Assembly (NCBI GenBank): GCA_023515795.1
Contig: JALGPX010000045.1
Location: 4,069 to 68,068 of the forward strand
Source of the DNA: Amoeboaphelidium occidentale
Lineage: Eukaryota > Aphelidiomycota > Aphelidea
Direction of reading: 5' to 3'
DNA length: 64,000 nucleotides
The translations under genes and the position numbers were made by a program. Shown here in pieces: positions 29,837-39,675 of the stretch. The notes below the pieces were generated by a model that had not been told where the DNA came from, made no database searches, and was given only the letters and a program-made list of their open reading frames with translations. Each line of letters begins with the position of its first letter. The stretch's first letter is position 1.

Positions 29837-32800
29837 ATGGCTGAGGAATTTAGACCGCAGAACTTAAAAGCAACGGAAAGATACCTCGAGCAATTAGGCC
29901 CAGAGAAGGTTCCGGGAGAAGAAAAGTTTGATGGATCTCTGAAGAAGAACTCAGCAATGGTCAGTAAGCTCAAAAGCGTGACAGAGGATAACAGTTCGAA
30001 ATTATACGAAGATTTGTCAAAGCTTAAATTCCAAAAGTTTGTACAGGAAATAACCGTGTCATTGTCTGATGCTGCTGGAAAGATTAAATCGAGTGGTGAT
30101 CTCGTTGGGTTCATGAAGATATGCTCGCTTGTGCATTGCAGGAGTCAGGAATTTATATCACCGTTCCTTAATGCTCTTCTAAAGAATCTTTTACCCTACA
30201 CGCCCAGCAAGTCACAATCGAGCGCAACGGCTTCTGAGAGGACGCTTGATAAACAGGAACAAAGCAAACAGTTGTTACAAAAGACTGTACTAAGAGTTTT
30301 GGGCGAAATGACTTTATGGGGTTTGTGTGAGCCTTCCTTGTTTGTAGGGAAATCTTCCGTGTTTCCGTGCTCAATGCCTTCCATGAGTGTGAAGTTTGTT
30401 GGTGATTTGACTTTGAAGGATGTGTTATCGTTAGAAGGTGGTTTCTTATGTTATATCCTGTTTCTGTATTTGAAGAATGACAAGGACAAGAATAATTCTT
30501 ACTTGGCTTTACATTTTGCGAAACACTTTGGCACGTCTTTTATAACTTCAACGACGGTTTTATCAGAGAAGGTTCTTAATTTGTTACAAACGCTATTCGA
30601 AGAATATCATAAATCTACATGCGAGATGCTGATCGATGAAATGAAGAAGTTTAACAAGATGAAGCGCTATAACGAAGATTATGTCATAACTCGCGGCGAA
30701 TTGACCGAAGCACAAAAGACTCGTTTTGAAGATTGTAAGGCGACAGTTGATAAGTTGACTACAATAGCTCAAGGATTATCTTCTAGTCTCGGTTACACTA
30801 TGCCAGATTTGCCTTCTGATGTTGATTTAGAAGAAGAAAAGGCTTCAGCGACAATTATTGGTAACCTTCAAAATCAGGACTCAGACTTTTCTCAATCTCC
30901 ATTTGGAGATCAGGAAACAAAAGAGTTTTACACTGATATCATTGACATTGGAAACTTGGTTCCAAAAGTTATTCTTGTTCTATCAGAAAAGAAGAAAAAG
31001 AAAAAGAAGAGAGAGAAGCAAGCACATGATGATGATGACTATTTTGAAGATGAGTTTTACGATAACATTGACGATGAGGTACTAGAAGACATCGAGAAAC
31101 AGGCTTTAAAGAATGATGAGATTGAACAGAGTGGAGCCTCTACTGAAAGATCAAAGAATGCTGTTGCTGCAGGATCGACTTCTGTGGAAAATATTTTGTT
31201 AACACTTCCAAATCTTGTCAACAAATCTCTTATTGATAAAGCCGTACTTGACTTCTGCAATGCTCAGCAACATTGTAAAGAGAAGGCTAGAGCTAGCTTG
31301 ATAACAACTTTAACCCAAGTTCCTAGATATCGTCATGATTTACTTCCTTATTACGCCAGATTCATTGCTCTTATTCATCCTTATATGCCTGAAGTTGGAA
31401 ATACAGTGGTAGCTGCATTAGTTTCTGAATTTAAGAGAAGATATGGAAAGCAGCATCCTATGGAGTTGGAGCACAGAATTAAAAATATCAAGTTTCTTGG
31501 GGAACTAACCAAATTCAAAGTATGTCCAACTCACGTTATGTTCTATTGTTTCAATCGATTGATTAAACCGGAAACTTCCGGCAGCAAGTTTACATCACAT
31601 CATGTTATGGTAGCTTGTAATTTGTTGGAGAATTGTGGACGTTACATGTTGAAAACTCCAGATGTTGGACGTAAATGGGCGCCATTTATGGAAATTATGA
31701 AAAGAAAATGCAATGCTGCTTACTTGGAACCTCATGTTCAATTAATGGTAGAGAATGCATTTCTTGCTGCTGATCCTCCTGACATCAAAGAGGACAAAAG
31801 GGAAGAAAAACCAAGAACACCGATGGAAATTTTTGTCAGAAAACTGATTTACAAAGACTTGAATCCTAGAAATGTGNNNNNNNNNNNNNNNNNNNNCAAT
31901 TAATGGTAGAGAATGCATTTCTTGCTGCTGATCCTCCTGACATCAAAGAGGACAAAAAGGAAGAAAAACCAAGAACACCGATGGAAATTTTTGTCAGAAA
32001 ACTGATTTACAAAGACTTGAATCCTAGAAATGTGGTTAATGTGCTCCAGCTTTTGAGAGCATTGCCGTGGAAAAATGCATTAACACAGGAATTGTGGGAT
32101 GAAAAGGCTTTTCAGGAACGCAAAAAGTCAAACCCCGAAGAAATTGAGGAATACAAACCAGCTATGGCAGAAGTTATGATTCCAGATGTTGTTTTGGAGA
32201 TCTTTACGAAAGTGTGGAAGGTCAAATTTTCGGATGTTATTCTAATGGCAGAGATAGCAACAGGATTAACATACTTTCATCCTGATTTTGGTGTTAAACT
32301 CGTTGATAACGTCTTGGAACTTGTCCGCGTAGGGCTAGAAGATATGACTCATTTTAGATTTCAGCAGAGAAGAATCTTAATTGTACGTTATCTTGGAGAG
32401 CTATTCAACTTTGGTTGTGTTTCATCGAACATTATTTTTGAAGCTCTTGATTCCTTCATTTCATTTGGTCATCAAAATAGTATGCCGCATCCTAACGAAA
32501 CTCCTGTATCAAAGTTTGATCCTCCTACCGATTACTTTAGAATCAAATTGATCACAGAATTGTTGGATACTTGTGGCGCATTCTTGAATAAGGGAAGCCA
32601 TTCAGTAAAACTGGACAGGTTTTTGGTTTACTTCCAATATTATATTCTTTGCAAAGATGCTGACTCTATGCCTCTTGAGATTGGCTTTGCTATAGATGAT
32701 ACCCTAGAAAGACTAAAGCCTGGTTTCAAAAGAGTTCGTGATTTCGCAGAAGCAGAACAAATGCTCATAAATTTGAAGAAGAACGAGCAAATTAATGAGC

Positions 32801-33345
32801 CCGAAGTACAAGATAATCACGCGGAGGAGGAAGATCACGAGTCTGTTAATGAGGAGAGTGAGGATGATGAAGAGAATCATGACGAACAGAATGGCAGTGT
32901 CGATGGTGATGATCTCGACGAAGACGACGATGAAGAGTTGTTAGAAGAACAGGAAGCTGAAATTGAAGAAGAAGTCGTAGTTGTTAAAGAAAAATTCGAA
33001 GAAGCCACTCCGGAAGAACAAATGGCGTTTAGTAAGGAGCTTCAAGATATTTTGTCGGAGAGCATCGCAAGTCGAAGAAATGAGAAACGAGCTGTTTTAG
33101 ATGTCGCGATCCCTATGAGTTTCAAGGAAACAGAAAGCTCAAAGTCTAAAGCACAAAACGAAGTGGAAAAGAGTGATGGACAAGTTGTCACATTTAAATT
33201 GATGACAAGAGGTCAATCGGTTAAATCATTGGCTGTTCCATCAGACTCAGTTATAGCCTTATCAGCAGCATCAAAGAAAGAAGAAAAAATGAAAGAACAG
33301 AATGCATTAAAGAAGATTACGCTTCAAATGTACCGAAACCAGTAA
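29837..33345 (+). CDS. UPF2: UPF2/NMD2 nonsense-mediated decay factor (interrupted only by an assembly gap)
   Basis: Three MIF4G-type helical domains and an acidic region precede a C-terminal UPF1-binding segment, the layout of Upf2, which bridges Upf1 and Upf3 in nonsense-mediated mRNA decay. MIF4G-2 includes LPNLVNKSLIDKAVLDFCN and VVAALVSEFKRRYGKQHP; MIF4G-3 includes MEIFVRKLIYKDLNPRNV and ILIVRYLGELFNFG. The acidic block lies at about 32800-33000 and the C-terminus ends KKITLQMYRNQ. Position 31877-31896 is a run of 20 N flanked by the same 138 bp twice. Counting that segment once gives about 1,116 residues, between yeast Nmd2 and human UPF2. The ATG at 29837 starts MAEEFRPQ; no intron is seen. 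Confidence 0.93.
31739..31876 (+). repeat. 138-bp segment before the assembly gap
   Basis: Nearly identical to 31897-32034, with one visible difference (AAAAGGG versus AAAAAGG, Arg versus Lys). It is most simply the overlapping end of two contigs that were scaffolded without merging, not a biological duplication. Confidence 0.85.
31877..31896. other. Assembly gap (20 N)
   Basis: Exactly 20 undetermined bases inside the UPF2 coding region. Together with the identical flanks this marks a nominal-length scaffold join, and the apparent frame change across it has no meaning. Confidence 0.98.
31897..32034 (+). repeat. 138-bp segment after the assembly gap
   Basis: Second copy of 31739-31876; UPF2 continues from here into GTTAATGTGCTCC without further interruption. 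Confidence 0.85.
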
Positions 33346-33503
33346 ATTTGTTCTGTAGATTGATGCCTGTGACGGAATTTGTAAATTATCTTTGTTGAGG
33401 GTATCAAGATTGGTCTCCCTGTTCAAGTGCACCGGCTAAGGATTTCAAGTCAGGAAATATCTTTAAGAATAAAGGCGTTGTGCTAATAATCGCAGCTGAG
33501 AGG

Positions 33504-33513
33504 TTGTTTCAAC
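33504..33513 (+). promoter_or_regulatory. TTGTTTCAAC motif upstream of the small HUG-like gene
   Basis: An exact sense copy ending 12 nt before the ATG at 33526. Confidence 0.45.
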
Positions 33514-33525
33514 TTTATTGGTCAA

Positions 33526-33786
33526 ATGTCCAAAAAATTGCGTTCAGAAGAAACCTCTGTTTCATCAGCTGCACCTACACCAAATCGCCTGGGTGTTTCC
33601 GATGGCCTACACAACAGCTTAATTAACACTGCCATGAGAGTCAGAAGAGCAGTCTACGGTGGCTACCAAAATGGCACTAAAAAACCTGTCTTGGATGCTG
33701 ATGGGAACATCATGGAACCTCCAACTGTTACTCAAGAGGTCCCAGCATGGTTAAAAAAGAGAAGACAAGATGAAATGGAGCACTGA
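33526..33786 (+). CDS. Small basic protein, possible HUG-motif ribonucleotide-reductase regulator
   Basis: An 86-residue protein without signal or membrane segment. The central stretch NTAMRVRRAVYGGYQNG resembles, to my eye, the M-R-I/V-R-K-x-V-x-x-GY pattern of the HUG region in fungal Dif1/Spd1-type regulators, which control import or activity of the small subunit of ribonucleotide reductase. The C-terminus VPAWLKKRRQDEMEH is charged. The resemblance rests on about ten residues, so function is a hypothesis; a short unknown protein is the alternative. The gene has its own TTGTTTCAAC element upstream and AATAAA at 33809, so it is probably a real transcription unit. Confidence 0.6.
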   Translation: MSKKLRSEETSVSSAAPTPNRLGVSDGLHNSLINTAMRVRRAVYGGYQNGTKKPVLDADGNIMEPPTVTQEVPAWLKKRRQDEMEH

Positions 33787-33808
33787 AACACTAACTGATG
33801 CTTTACAT

Positions 33809-33814
33809 AATAAA
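33809..33814 (+). terminator. AATAAA polyadenylation signal after the small HUG-like gene
   Basis: AATAAA 22 nt after the stop, in the 43-nt convergent gap with the next minus-strand gene. Confidence 0.5.
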
Positions 33815-33829
33815 TCTGATTATACTTTT

Positions 33830-34324
33830 CTATTCTGCTTCCTTTAGCAACTTCTTCAATTCCTCTCTGACCCTTTGCTCATGCACAGCGTACCGTGCAG
33901 ATTCCAAAGAGTCCGTAAAAAGCCTTTCGTACAAATGAGCTGCGATTAAACCAAAAGTGAGAAGTCCTGTTGCGATAATTCCATAGACGCCCGTCGCTCC
34001 ATAAGGCTGATTGTGTTCCTCTGGGCCTAAATCAGACAACTTCTCGCGCTCAAAGTAATGCGGAAAATACTTCAACATCCATTTTGGCGGTGCATTTGTG
34101 GGTGCGTTCTGTGGAGGGTCCATTCTTATTAATGGATTATTGCGCATCGACGGTGGAGGTCGAAGTATCACGTCCGATGATAGTCGCTTATCCCCTGCAG
34201 TCGATATAACCTTCTTATTCATATCAGATTTTCCATCCTTCTCCGCTTTGGTATTTTTTGATATAAAAATTGTGCGCCTCGTGAGTATCCTCAAAGGATT
34301 AAGGATTCTATTGGTTTTGATCAT
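33830..34324 (-). CDS. Small single-pass protein, probably mitochondrial
   Basis: A 164-residue protein of unrecognised family. The N-terminus is rich in Arg, Ile and Thr and free of acidic residues for about 28 positions (MIKTNRILNPLRILTRRTIF), as expected of a mitochondrial presequence. A Pro/Asn-rich linker follows, then WMLKYFPHYFEREKL, and one membrane helix (YGIIATGLLTFGLIAAHLY) near residue 125, with a charged helical C-terminus EELKKLLKEAE. This layout resembles small inner-membrane or respiratory-complex accessory proteins, but no specific match is claimed. The ATG at 34324 is the first in frame. It begins 15 nt after the RCC1-like stop on the same strand. Confidence 0.65.
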   Translation of the reverse strand: MIKTNRILNPLRILTRRTIFISKNTKAEKDGKSDMNKKVISTAGDKRLSSDVILRPPPSMRNNPLIRMDPPQNAPTNAPPKWMLKYFPHYFEREKLSDLGPEEHNQPYGATGVYGIIATGLLTFGLIAAHLYERLFTDSLESARYAVHEQRVREELKKLLKEAE

Positions 34325-34339
34325 GATCGTCTTCAAGAA

Positions 34340-35824
34340 TTACGAAGATTTTGCAAAAACAGCCGTCGTATGAGGGCCACATGATATATCAGTACTTAAT
34401 AAAGCCTTGCTACTGCTATTGTTACCAAATAATGCGCTCAACCATCCCCAGTTACCTTTCCCATCTTGTCGCGATGTCTTGACCAACTGGAATCTATCAA
34501 TGCTATCATTATCACTCTCAAACACTGGCTTAACAAGTACAGGCGACTGAATGTTTAGTGAAGGGACATCTACAAAACATTCCCCGTTGGAATTACTTCC
34601 CCATGCTAACACATCATTTCCAAATCCTTCAGATCCAGATCCAATTACAGCGAACGCATGTGTTCCCGATGCCACAATTTCTTTAACTTCAATTGGCTTC
34701 ATACTTTTAGATTCTTCATTATACTGTGACAAACCAGAAAGCTTTCTGATTCTTACTGGCTCTGAAGCAAGATGAATAGGAGAGCCATTTCCAGTTTGTC
34801 CGTTTAATCCGTAACCAGCCGCCAAAACTTCGATGGTTGAAGCGTCTTCCTTTACAAAATAACTATTCTTTCCTGCTGCATAGATTCCTGTTATCTTTCC
34901 ATCAGCACCAACAGATGAAACTTCTACGCTCTTTGGAACAGACCAAATTTTACGCAATTCAATTGGCGCGTTAAAAAACAAAGGAACATCATTTGAATAT
35001 ACACCTTCACCCAATTCACCACTCTCGTTGGAACCCCAACCATAAACTCTTCCATCTGCAGTTCTGGCAAGACAATGATTATCCCCAGATGCAATTGCAA
35101 CAACTTTTCCTGCGATTCCTGAAACGCGTTTCAGCTTCAAATCTGCAACAGGCGCCCTTTGTGAGGTAGAATCTTTCTGCTTCACTTCTTCTCCTGAACC
35201 CAATTGGCCTTTGCTGTTTGAACCTGCAGAATAAACTAAACCTTTGGAACTCAAAATTAAAACATGATCTTTTCCAGCTACGATATCAGTAGCCTTCTCA
35301 TTATCAAAATAGTTCTGTTGTGGAACCTTTAAGGCTACTTTTGTGATGTTGTCTGCACTGGCACCCTCTTTGACTTCGAAACTTAAAACTTCGCCTGATG
35401 ATTTTAAAACTGTTAGGAATCTATCGCTTAATGCGACCTTTTCGATATTCAGTCCTGAAGCAATACGAACGGGAACGTGTTTCTGTCCTTTGCCAAAGAA
35501 TGCACTTCCCCAAACAAATAAATCACCTTTAGAATCCACAGCAGCGGCGTAATTTCTGTGCAGCTGAACACATTTAAAAGAAATATCATCAAATGCAGAT
35601 AATCTACGCGGTGTCTTCCGTGATGATACTCCAGGGTTCTCTGGATCCACAACAGATTCAGCATTACTTCCCCATAGAACAAGCCCTTTCTTATCCAATA
35701 ATGACTTTAAACGCTCTTTGCTTTTACGCTCCACACCGGAATCATCGCAAAGTAAGCTCTTTGATATCAATAGCGCACCACAAGCGGAAGCTGCACCAAA
35801 AATTCCCAATCGCAATCTGAACAT
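34340..35824 (-). CDS. RCC1-repeat protein, mitochondrial Fmp25/RCC1L-like
   Basis: An intron-free 494-residue protein. The N-terminus MFRLRLGIFGAASACGALL looks like a mitochondrial presequence merging into a hydrophobic segment. About six RCC1-type blades follow, each with a WGS/AGS-type core: GLVLWGSNAES, LFVWGSAFFGKG, VYSAGSNSKGQLG, VYGWGSNESGELG, VLAAGYGLNGQTG and VLAWGSNSNGECF. Yeast Fmp25 and human RCC1L are mitochondrial RCC1 propellers involved in complex III assembly and mitoribosome function, and overall length and N-terminus fit that group better than nuclear RCC1. The start is the ATG at 35824. A TGAAACAAC element lies about 24 nt upstream. Confidence 0.82.
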   Translation of the reverse strand: MFRLRLGIFGAASACGALLISKSLLCDDSGVERKSKERLKSLLDKKGLVLWGSNAESVVDPENPGVSSRKTPRRLSAFDDISFKCVQLHRNYAAAVDSKGDLFVWGSAFFGKGQKHVPVRIASGLNIEKVALSDRFLTVLKSSGEVLSFEVKEGASADNITKVALKVPQQNYFDNEKATDIVAGKDHVLILSSKGLVYSAGSNSKGQLGSGEEVKQKDSTSQRAPVADLKLKRVSGIAGKVVAIASGDNHCLARTADGRVYGWGSNESGELGEGVYSNDVPLFFNAPIELRKIWSVPKSVEVSSVGADGKITGIYAAGKNSYFVKEDASTIEVLAAGYGLNGQTGNGSPIHLASEPVRIRKLSGLSQYNEESKSMKPIEVKEIVASGTHAFAVIGSGSEGFGNDVLAWGSNSNGECFVDVPSLNIQSPVLVKPVFESDNDSIDRFQLVKTSRQDGKGNWGWLSALFGNNSSSKALLSTDISCGPHTTAVFAKSS

Positions 35825-35920
35825 GACGCAAAGAAAATTCCAGCCTGTTGTTTCAGGCTACTGCACGTCTGTATGTAAAGCATTGTGAGCTACGTCGAAA
35901 AGGTCCAGCAAATTAGTTTA

Positions 35921-38252
35921 TTACTTAAGCTTTACGGCAGTACTTCTCAAAGAGTATCCTTCTTCTTCTGGCTTCGTTTCAATCTCAGTCTCGACAAATA
36001 CGATCAAACGCTTATGACTTTCCATGCTGCTATCACTGAAATAATCATCATGAATTCTGTCAAATGAGGCAGTAATATTCACAGTCGACAATTTCAAGAA
36101 GCGACAGTCCTGTAAAGACCTTCCGTTCATTAACGCTTCAAAGTCTGCAGTCTCGAAATCACTATTCTGTGCCCTATTAGTAAGAATGATTGTTATTCTG
36201 TCCTTCTTTTCGATTCTTTGAAATATTTCGAGGGTGGTTGAAACAGCAAGACCGTTTTTGCGATCTTTAGCTTCGCCTCTGAGACGTTCAACATTCTCTC
36301 CTGTGCCACCAAGTTCTCCACTTACATCCATTTTTTCTGAATTTCTACAACGCTGCAAATTCTTCATATTAATCAAAGTGTTTGCGCTATTCAAAAGGAA
36401 GTCTGGCCATTCTGTATTTGGAGCTGAAAAGAAAGGGATGATAATGTCTTGAAACCCATCAACCCAATTAAGCCCAGTCAATTTGAAATTGCTGAAATCA
36501 AGGATGTGATCGTATAGCTCATACATCAAGTTCTTGAAAAAGTCAACCAGCGGAATACCTCCCAACCCATTTTGTCTAGAAGCTAAACAAATAGCAGAGG
36601 CTAGCCAAGCCTCCATCTGCATGCCATCTTCAGTTAACTGTATACCATTCCTCAAATCGATCTTTTGTAGATACATAGCCCCGTCGATATTATTAAAAAA
36701 ATCATTGCATCTAAATCGAAAGGGGCAAGGGGTCTCATTCTTGTAGATACTTCTGTAACCTTTTCCGCCCAACATCACTAAATGCAGCAAGAGATCTTCT
36801 GAAGGTGCCGGAAAAACTTTAACAGGGCGCCACTCATTAGCCTCGCCTTCCAGTTGTCCATTATTTTGTAAGATTAACGGCTTATCATCAACTTGCAATC
36901 GGCCATAGTGATGATGAATGAACACAGTTGACTTTCCGTCGGCATTTCCGACATGAAATACATTAAGCGATAATGCAACTTGGCCCATTTGGCCTGCTTC
37001 AAACCTTGTTACCTTCTTGTAGGCAATGAAATTAGGAAACAATTCTCTCGAAATTTCGTCCCAAGCAGAGAGATCATTCTCTATAGGATCACTACTGCAA
37101 AATAAGTTAAATGTGTCAATTGCAAATAAAGGTCTTGAATGAACTAAGACTTGGTGCGAAAATTCTGAAACATTCTTGTGCTCAAATTTGTCTAGAACGT
37201 TTGGTAAACCACTGAAAATATGGCACCAATTGTAAACACCGCCATCACGACTCATGTCAGTCTTCTTTATCAAATTTGCAACCCTAGCGTCCGTTCCCAT
37301 GATAATCGTAAGAATTCCAACCGAAAGAAACCCATTTCGAATAAAGGTCAGTTTTTTCTCGTTAGACGACGATTTATCATTGCTGCTCTCCAAAGGAATA
37401 AACTCGTCTAAAATGACGACAGGTCTTTCATCTACTTTCCAAGTTCTCTGGATTTTCTCTTTCAATTGAATCCCACTCATTTGGTGTATTCCCACCCTTT
37501 CTTTGCTACCATACAAATTGCCAAACAGGAGCTTATCAATGAACCCAAACACATACAACTTCTCCTCCAATAGAACCCTTCTCATCTCAGGAACTTTGCC
37601 TCTCAAATCTTCTTCGCAGCAAGTAACAAACAAATAGGAAGGCAATGCAAAGAAGCGGTAAATACTTTGCGATCGTTCAGCCAATTCCTTCGAAAGCAAG
37701 TAGTAAACCTTTCTTCTAGACTTTCCTGCTAGGCTCTGTTCCAGCAAAGTCATGCCCATTTGTGTTTTCCCGGTACCGGACGATCCTTCCACAAAGATGA
37801 ACGGCAATTCTTTTTCTGGGTAAACTTCATCAATTAATTAATTCATTCTTTTTGTAGAGATGTCTTCGAGTATTAGCTTGGCCTTTTCGCGGTAGAATTC
37901 ATAAGCTCTACCAGCTCGTCCTGTGTTGCTGAAACTCATCGAACCAGAAATTGCACGAGATGGTGCTATAGCATTAGCACACATCTTAAAGATTAAACAA
38001 GAATTTACCATCTAAAGAAACAAAATTCATTATCAAGACGCTTCTCTCTGTAATATTGTGTTCTTGAACAACTTCAGACATAGTCATGCCAGTAACAAGC
38101 GGACCAGAATCTTCTGAAACGTGGAGGTTGATGTTCACAGGCTTTGGAGCTGGCTCTAATTCATTACAAGCCTTCTTAATAAATTGGCCAACAAATTCGT
38201 TGCCTGTTACGGACACGAATGCCTCCCGGTCACAATACTTCACCATGAGCAT
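35921..38252 (-). pseudogene. Crinkler (CRN)-type gene with an in-frame stop
   Basis: Two exons, 38009-38252 and 35921-37965 (intron 38008-37966, 43 nt, TGCTAAT branch), keep one reading frame of 763 codons, but that frame has a TAA at 37838-37840, just before the ATPase domain. The first exon (about 81 residues, with VSEDSGPLVTGMTMSEVVQE) looks like the ubiquitin-like header of Crinklers. The second has a P-loop (EGSSGTGKTQ), a Walker-B-like VVILDEF and TIIMGTDARVANL, typical of the NTPase module, then a long C-terminal region where a nuclease-like domain is expected. Crinklers occur in oomycetes, chytrids and some other early-diverging fungi, with roles as effectors or in inter-organism conflict. 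The stop implies a pseudogene, a sequencing error, or separate expression of the downstream part, whose first ATG is near 37765. Confidence 0.6.
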
Positions 38253-38567
38253 ATTTGGAACCAAGTCAGAGTTCGAATCTAAAGTTTGAGCATAGTAGAA
38301 TGGATATTACCCATTTTTCATGAGACTTAATCTCAAATAGAAATAAAATAATTTTAAGCACTGAGTCATGATCTTTTCGGTTAAAGAAAGGCATGTGATC
38401 GCGATGATCCTGCCGTACATGAAATACATCGTCATACATAAACTCCGTGCAGCGCTTTAAGAGCGCAAATGTATTTTTTGCCACAAGATCACCAATTTCT
38501 GCGCAGTTTAGCTTTCTGATGGGCAACCTTGCTGCAGGACCAAATATTCTGAATCCATGAATGGAGT
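38253..38567. other. Unassigned sequence between the Crinkler-type gene and HMG-CoA lyase
   Basis: On the minus strand about 80 codons are open (roughly 38553-38308), including LNCAEIGDLVAKNTFALLKR, but without an ATG near the beginning and without a family I know. The frame ends at a GTAATA donor-like site, with TTTAG 32 nt later, yet the phase does not join the Crinkler header frame. It may be a gene remnant or untranslated leader. Confidence 0.35.
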
Positions 38568-39644
38568 CTATTGTTTCAGCTTTTTAAGTATTGCTGAACC
38601 AGCTCGACTTGCATTTGGCCTGCCTAATTCCATGCTTATCCACTCGCCTATTTTAGCCAACTCGTTCAAGTCTACTTTACCATAATCGTAACCAAGCCCT
38701 TTTAGCATATAAATTACATCTTCTGTGGCAACGTTTCCAGTTGCACCTTTAGCATACGGACATCCTCCTAAGCCTCCAATAGAAGAATCGACTGTTTGTA
38801 TACCCATTTGAAGACACTGATAAATATTCACTAGAGCTTGACCATAAGTATCGTGCGCATGAATCGCCAGCTGAGACGTAGAAACATCCCTTGCCACTTT
38901 CTCAACCATCTTTGCAATAGAATACGGTGTACCCACGCCAATTGTGTCTCCCAAAGATATTTCGTAGCATCCCATATCAAATAATTCCTTTGCAACATAT
39001 GAAACAACGCTTGGGTCGATAGCGCCTTCAAAAGGACAACCAACAACACACGAAACGTAACCACGAACTAAAATGCCTTCCTTCTTGGCAGCCTCACAAA
39101 CTGGAATAAATCGTTTCAATGATTCTTCGATGCTGCAGTTAATATTCTTTTGTGAGAACGTCTCTGAAGCAGCTCCAAATACTGCGATTTCTTTTGCGCC
39201 AGACTTTAAGGCAGCTTCAAATCCTTTTATGTTTGGGGCTAGCACAGGATAGCTGACTGAAGAAGGATACATAGATGGATTCGAGGATATTTCAGTCATT
39301 ATCTCAGCAGCGTTTGCCATCTAAGCCTCTCAGTTTAGAACTTCCAAGAACAAATCGTACCTGAGGAACCCATTTGGGTGAAACGAACGCAGTGGCTTCC
39401 ACACAAGAGAGACCGGAATTTGATAATTTCCTAATCAGTTCTAGTTTTGTCTCAACTGATAATGCCTTCTTCTCATTCTGAAGACCATCTCTTGGTCCAA
39501 CTATCGTAAGAGTTAGGTGATGGTCCGTTACAGCGGCTAACCTTCCACTATTTTAACATAATCATTGAGTTTGGGTGGTTTTGATGTGGCGGCAGCGTTG
39601 GTCGTAATGCTTCGTCGAACTGCTCGAGGCCAAACAGCAAACAT
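38568..39644 (-). CDS. Hydroxymethylglutaryl-CoA lyase, mitochondrial
   Basis: Three exons, 39542-39644, 39361-39500 and 38568-39320, with introns of 41 and 40 nt, give 331 residues. The enzyme splits HMG-CoA into acetoacetate and acetyl-CoA, the last step of leucine degradation. The DRE-TIM barrel motifs are intact: [78 protein letters not shown] with the metal-binding histidines, and [20 protein letters not shown] with the catalytic cysteine. The first exon encodes an Arg-rich, acid-free presequence ([20 protein letters not shown]), indicating mitochondrial import. A peroxisomal CxL terminus is absent. Confidence 0.94.
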
Positions 39645-39675
39645 CTTGAACAAAAACGAATATATTACACAACAG

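Noticed and set aside
31877..32034. UPF2 as a frameshifted pseudogene or two separate genes
   Set aside because: The frame change depends on 20 placeholder N and a duplicated contig end; counting the repeated segment once restores a continuous frame.
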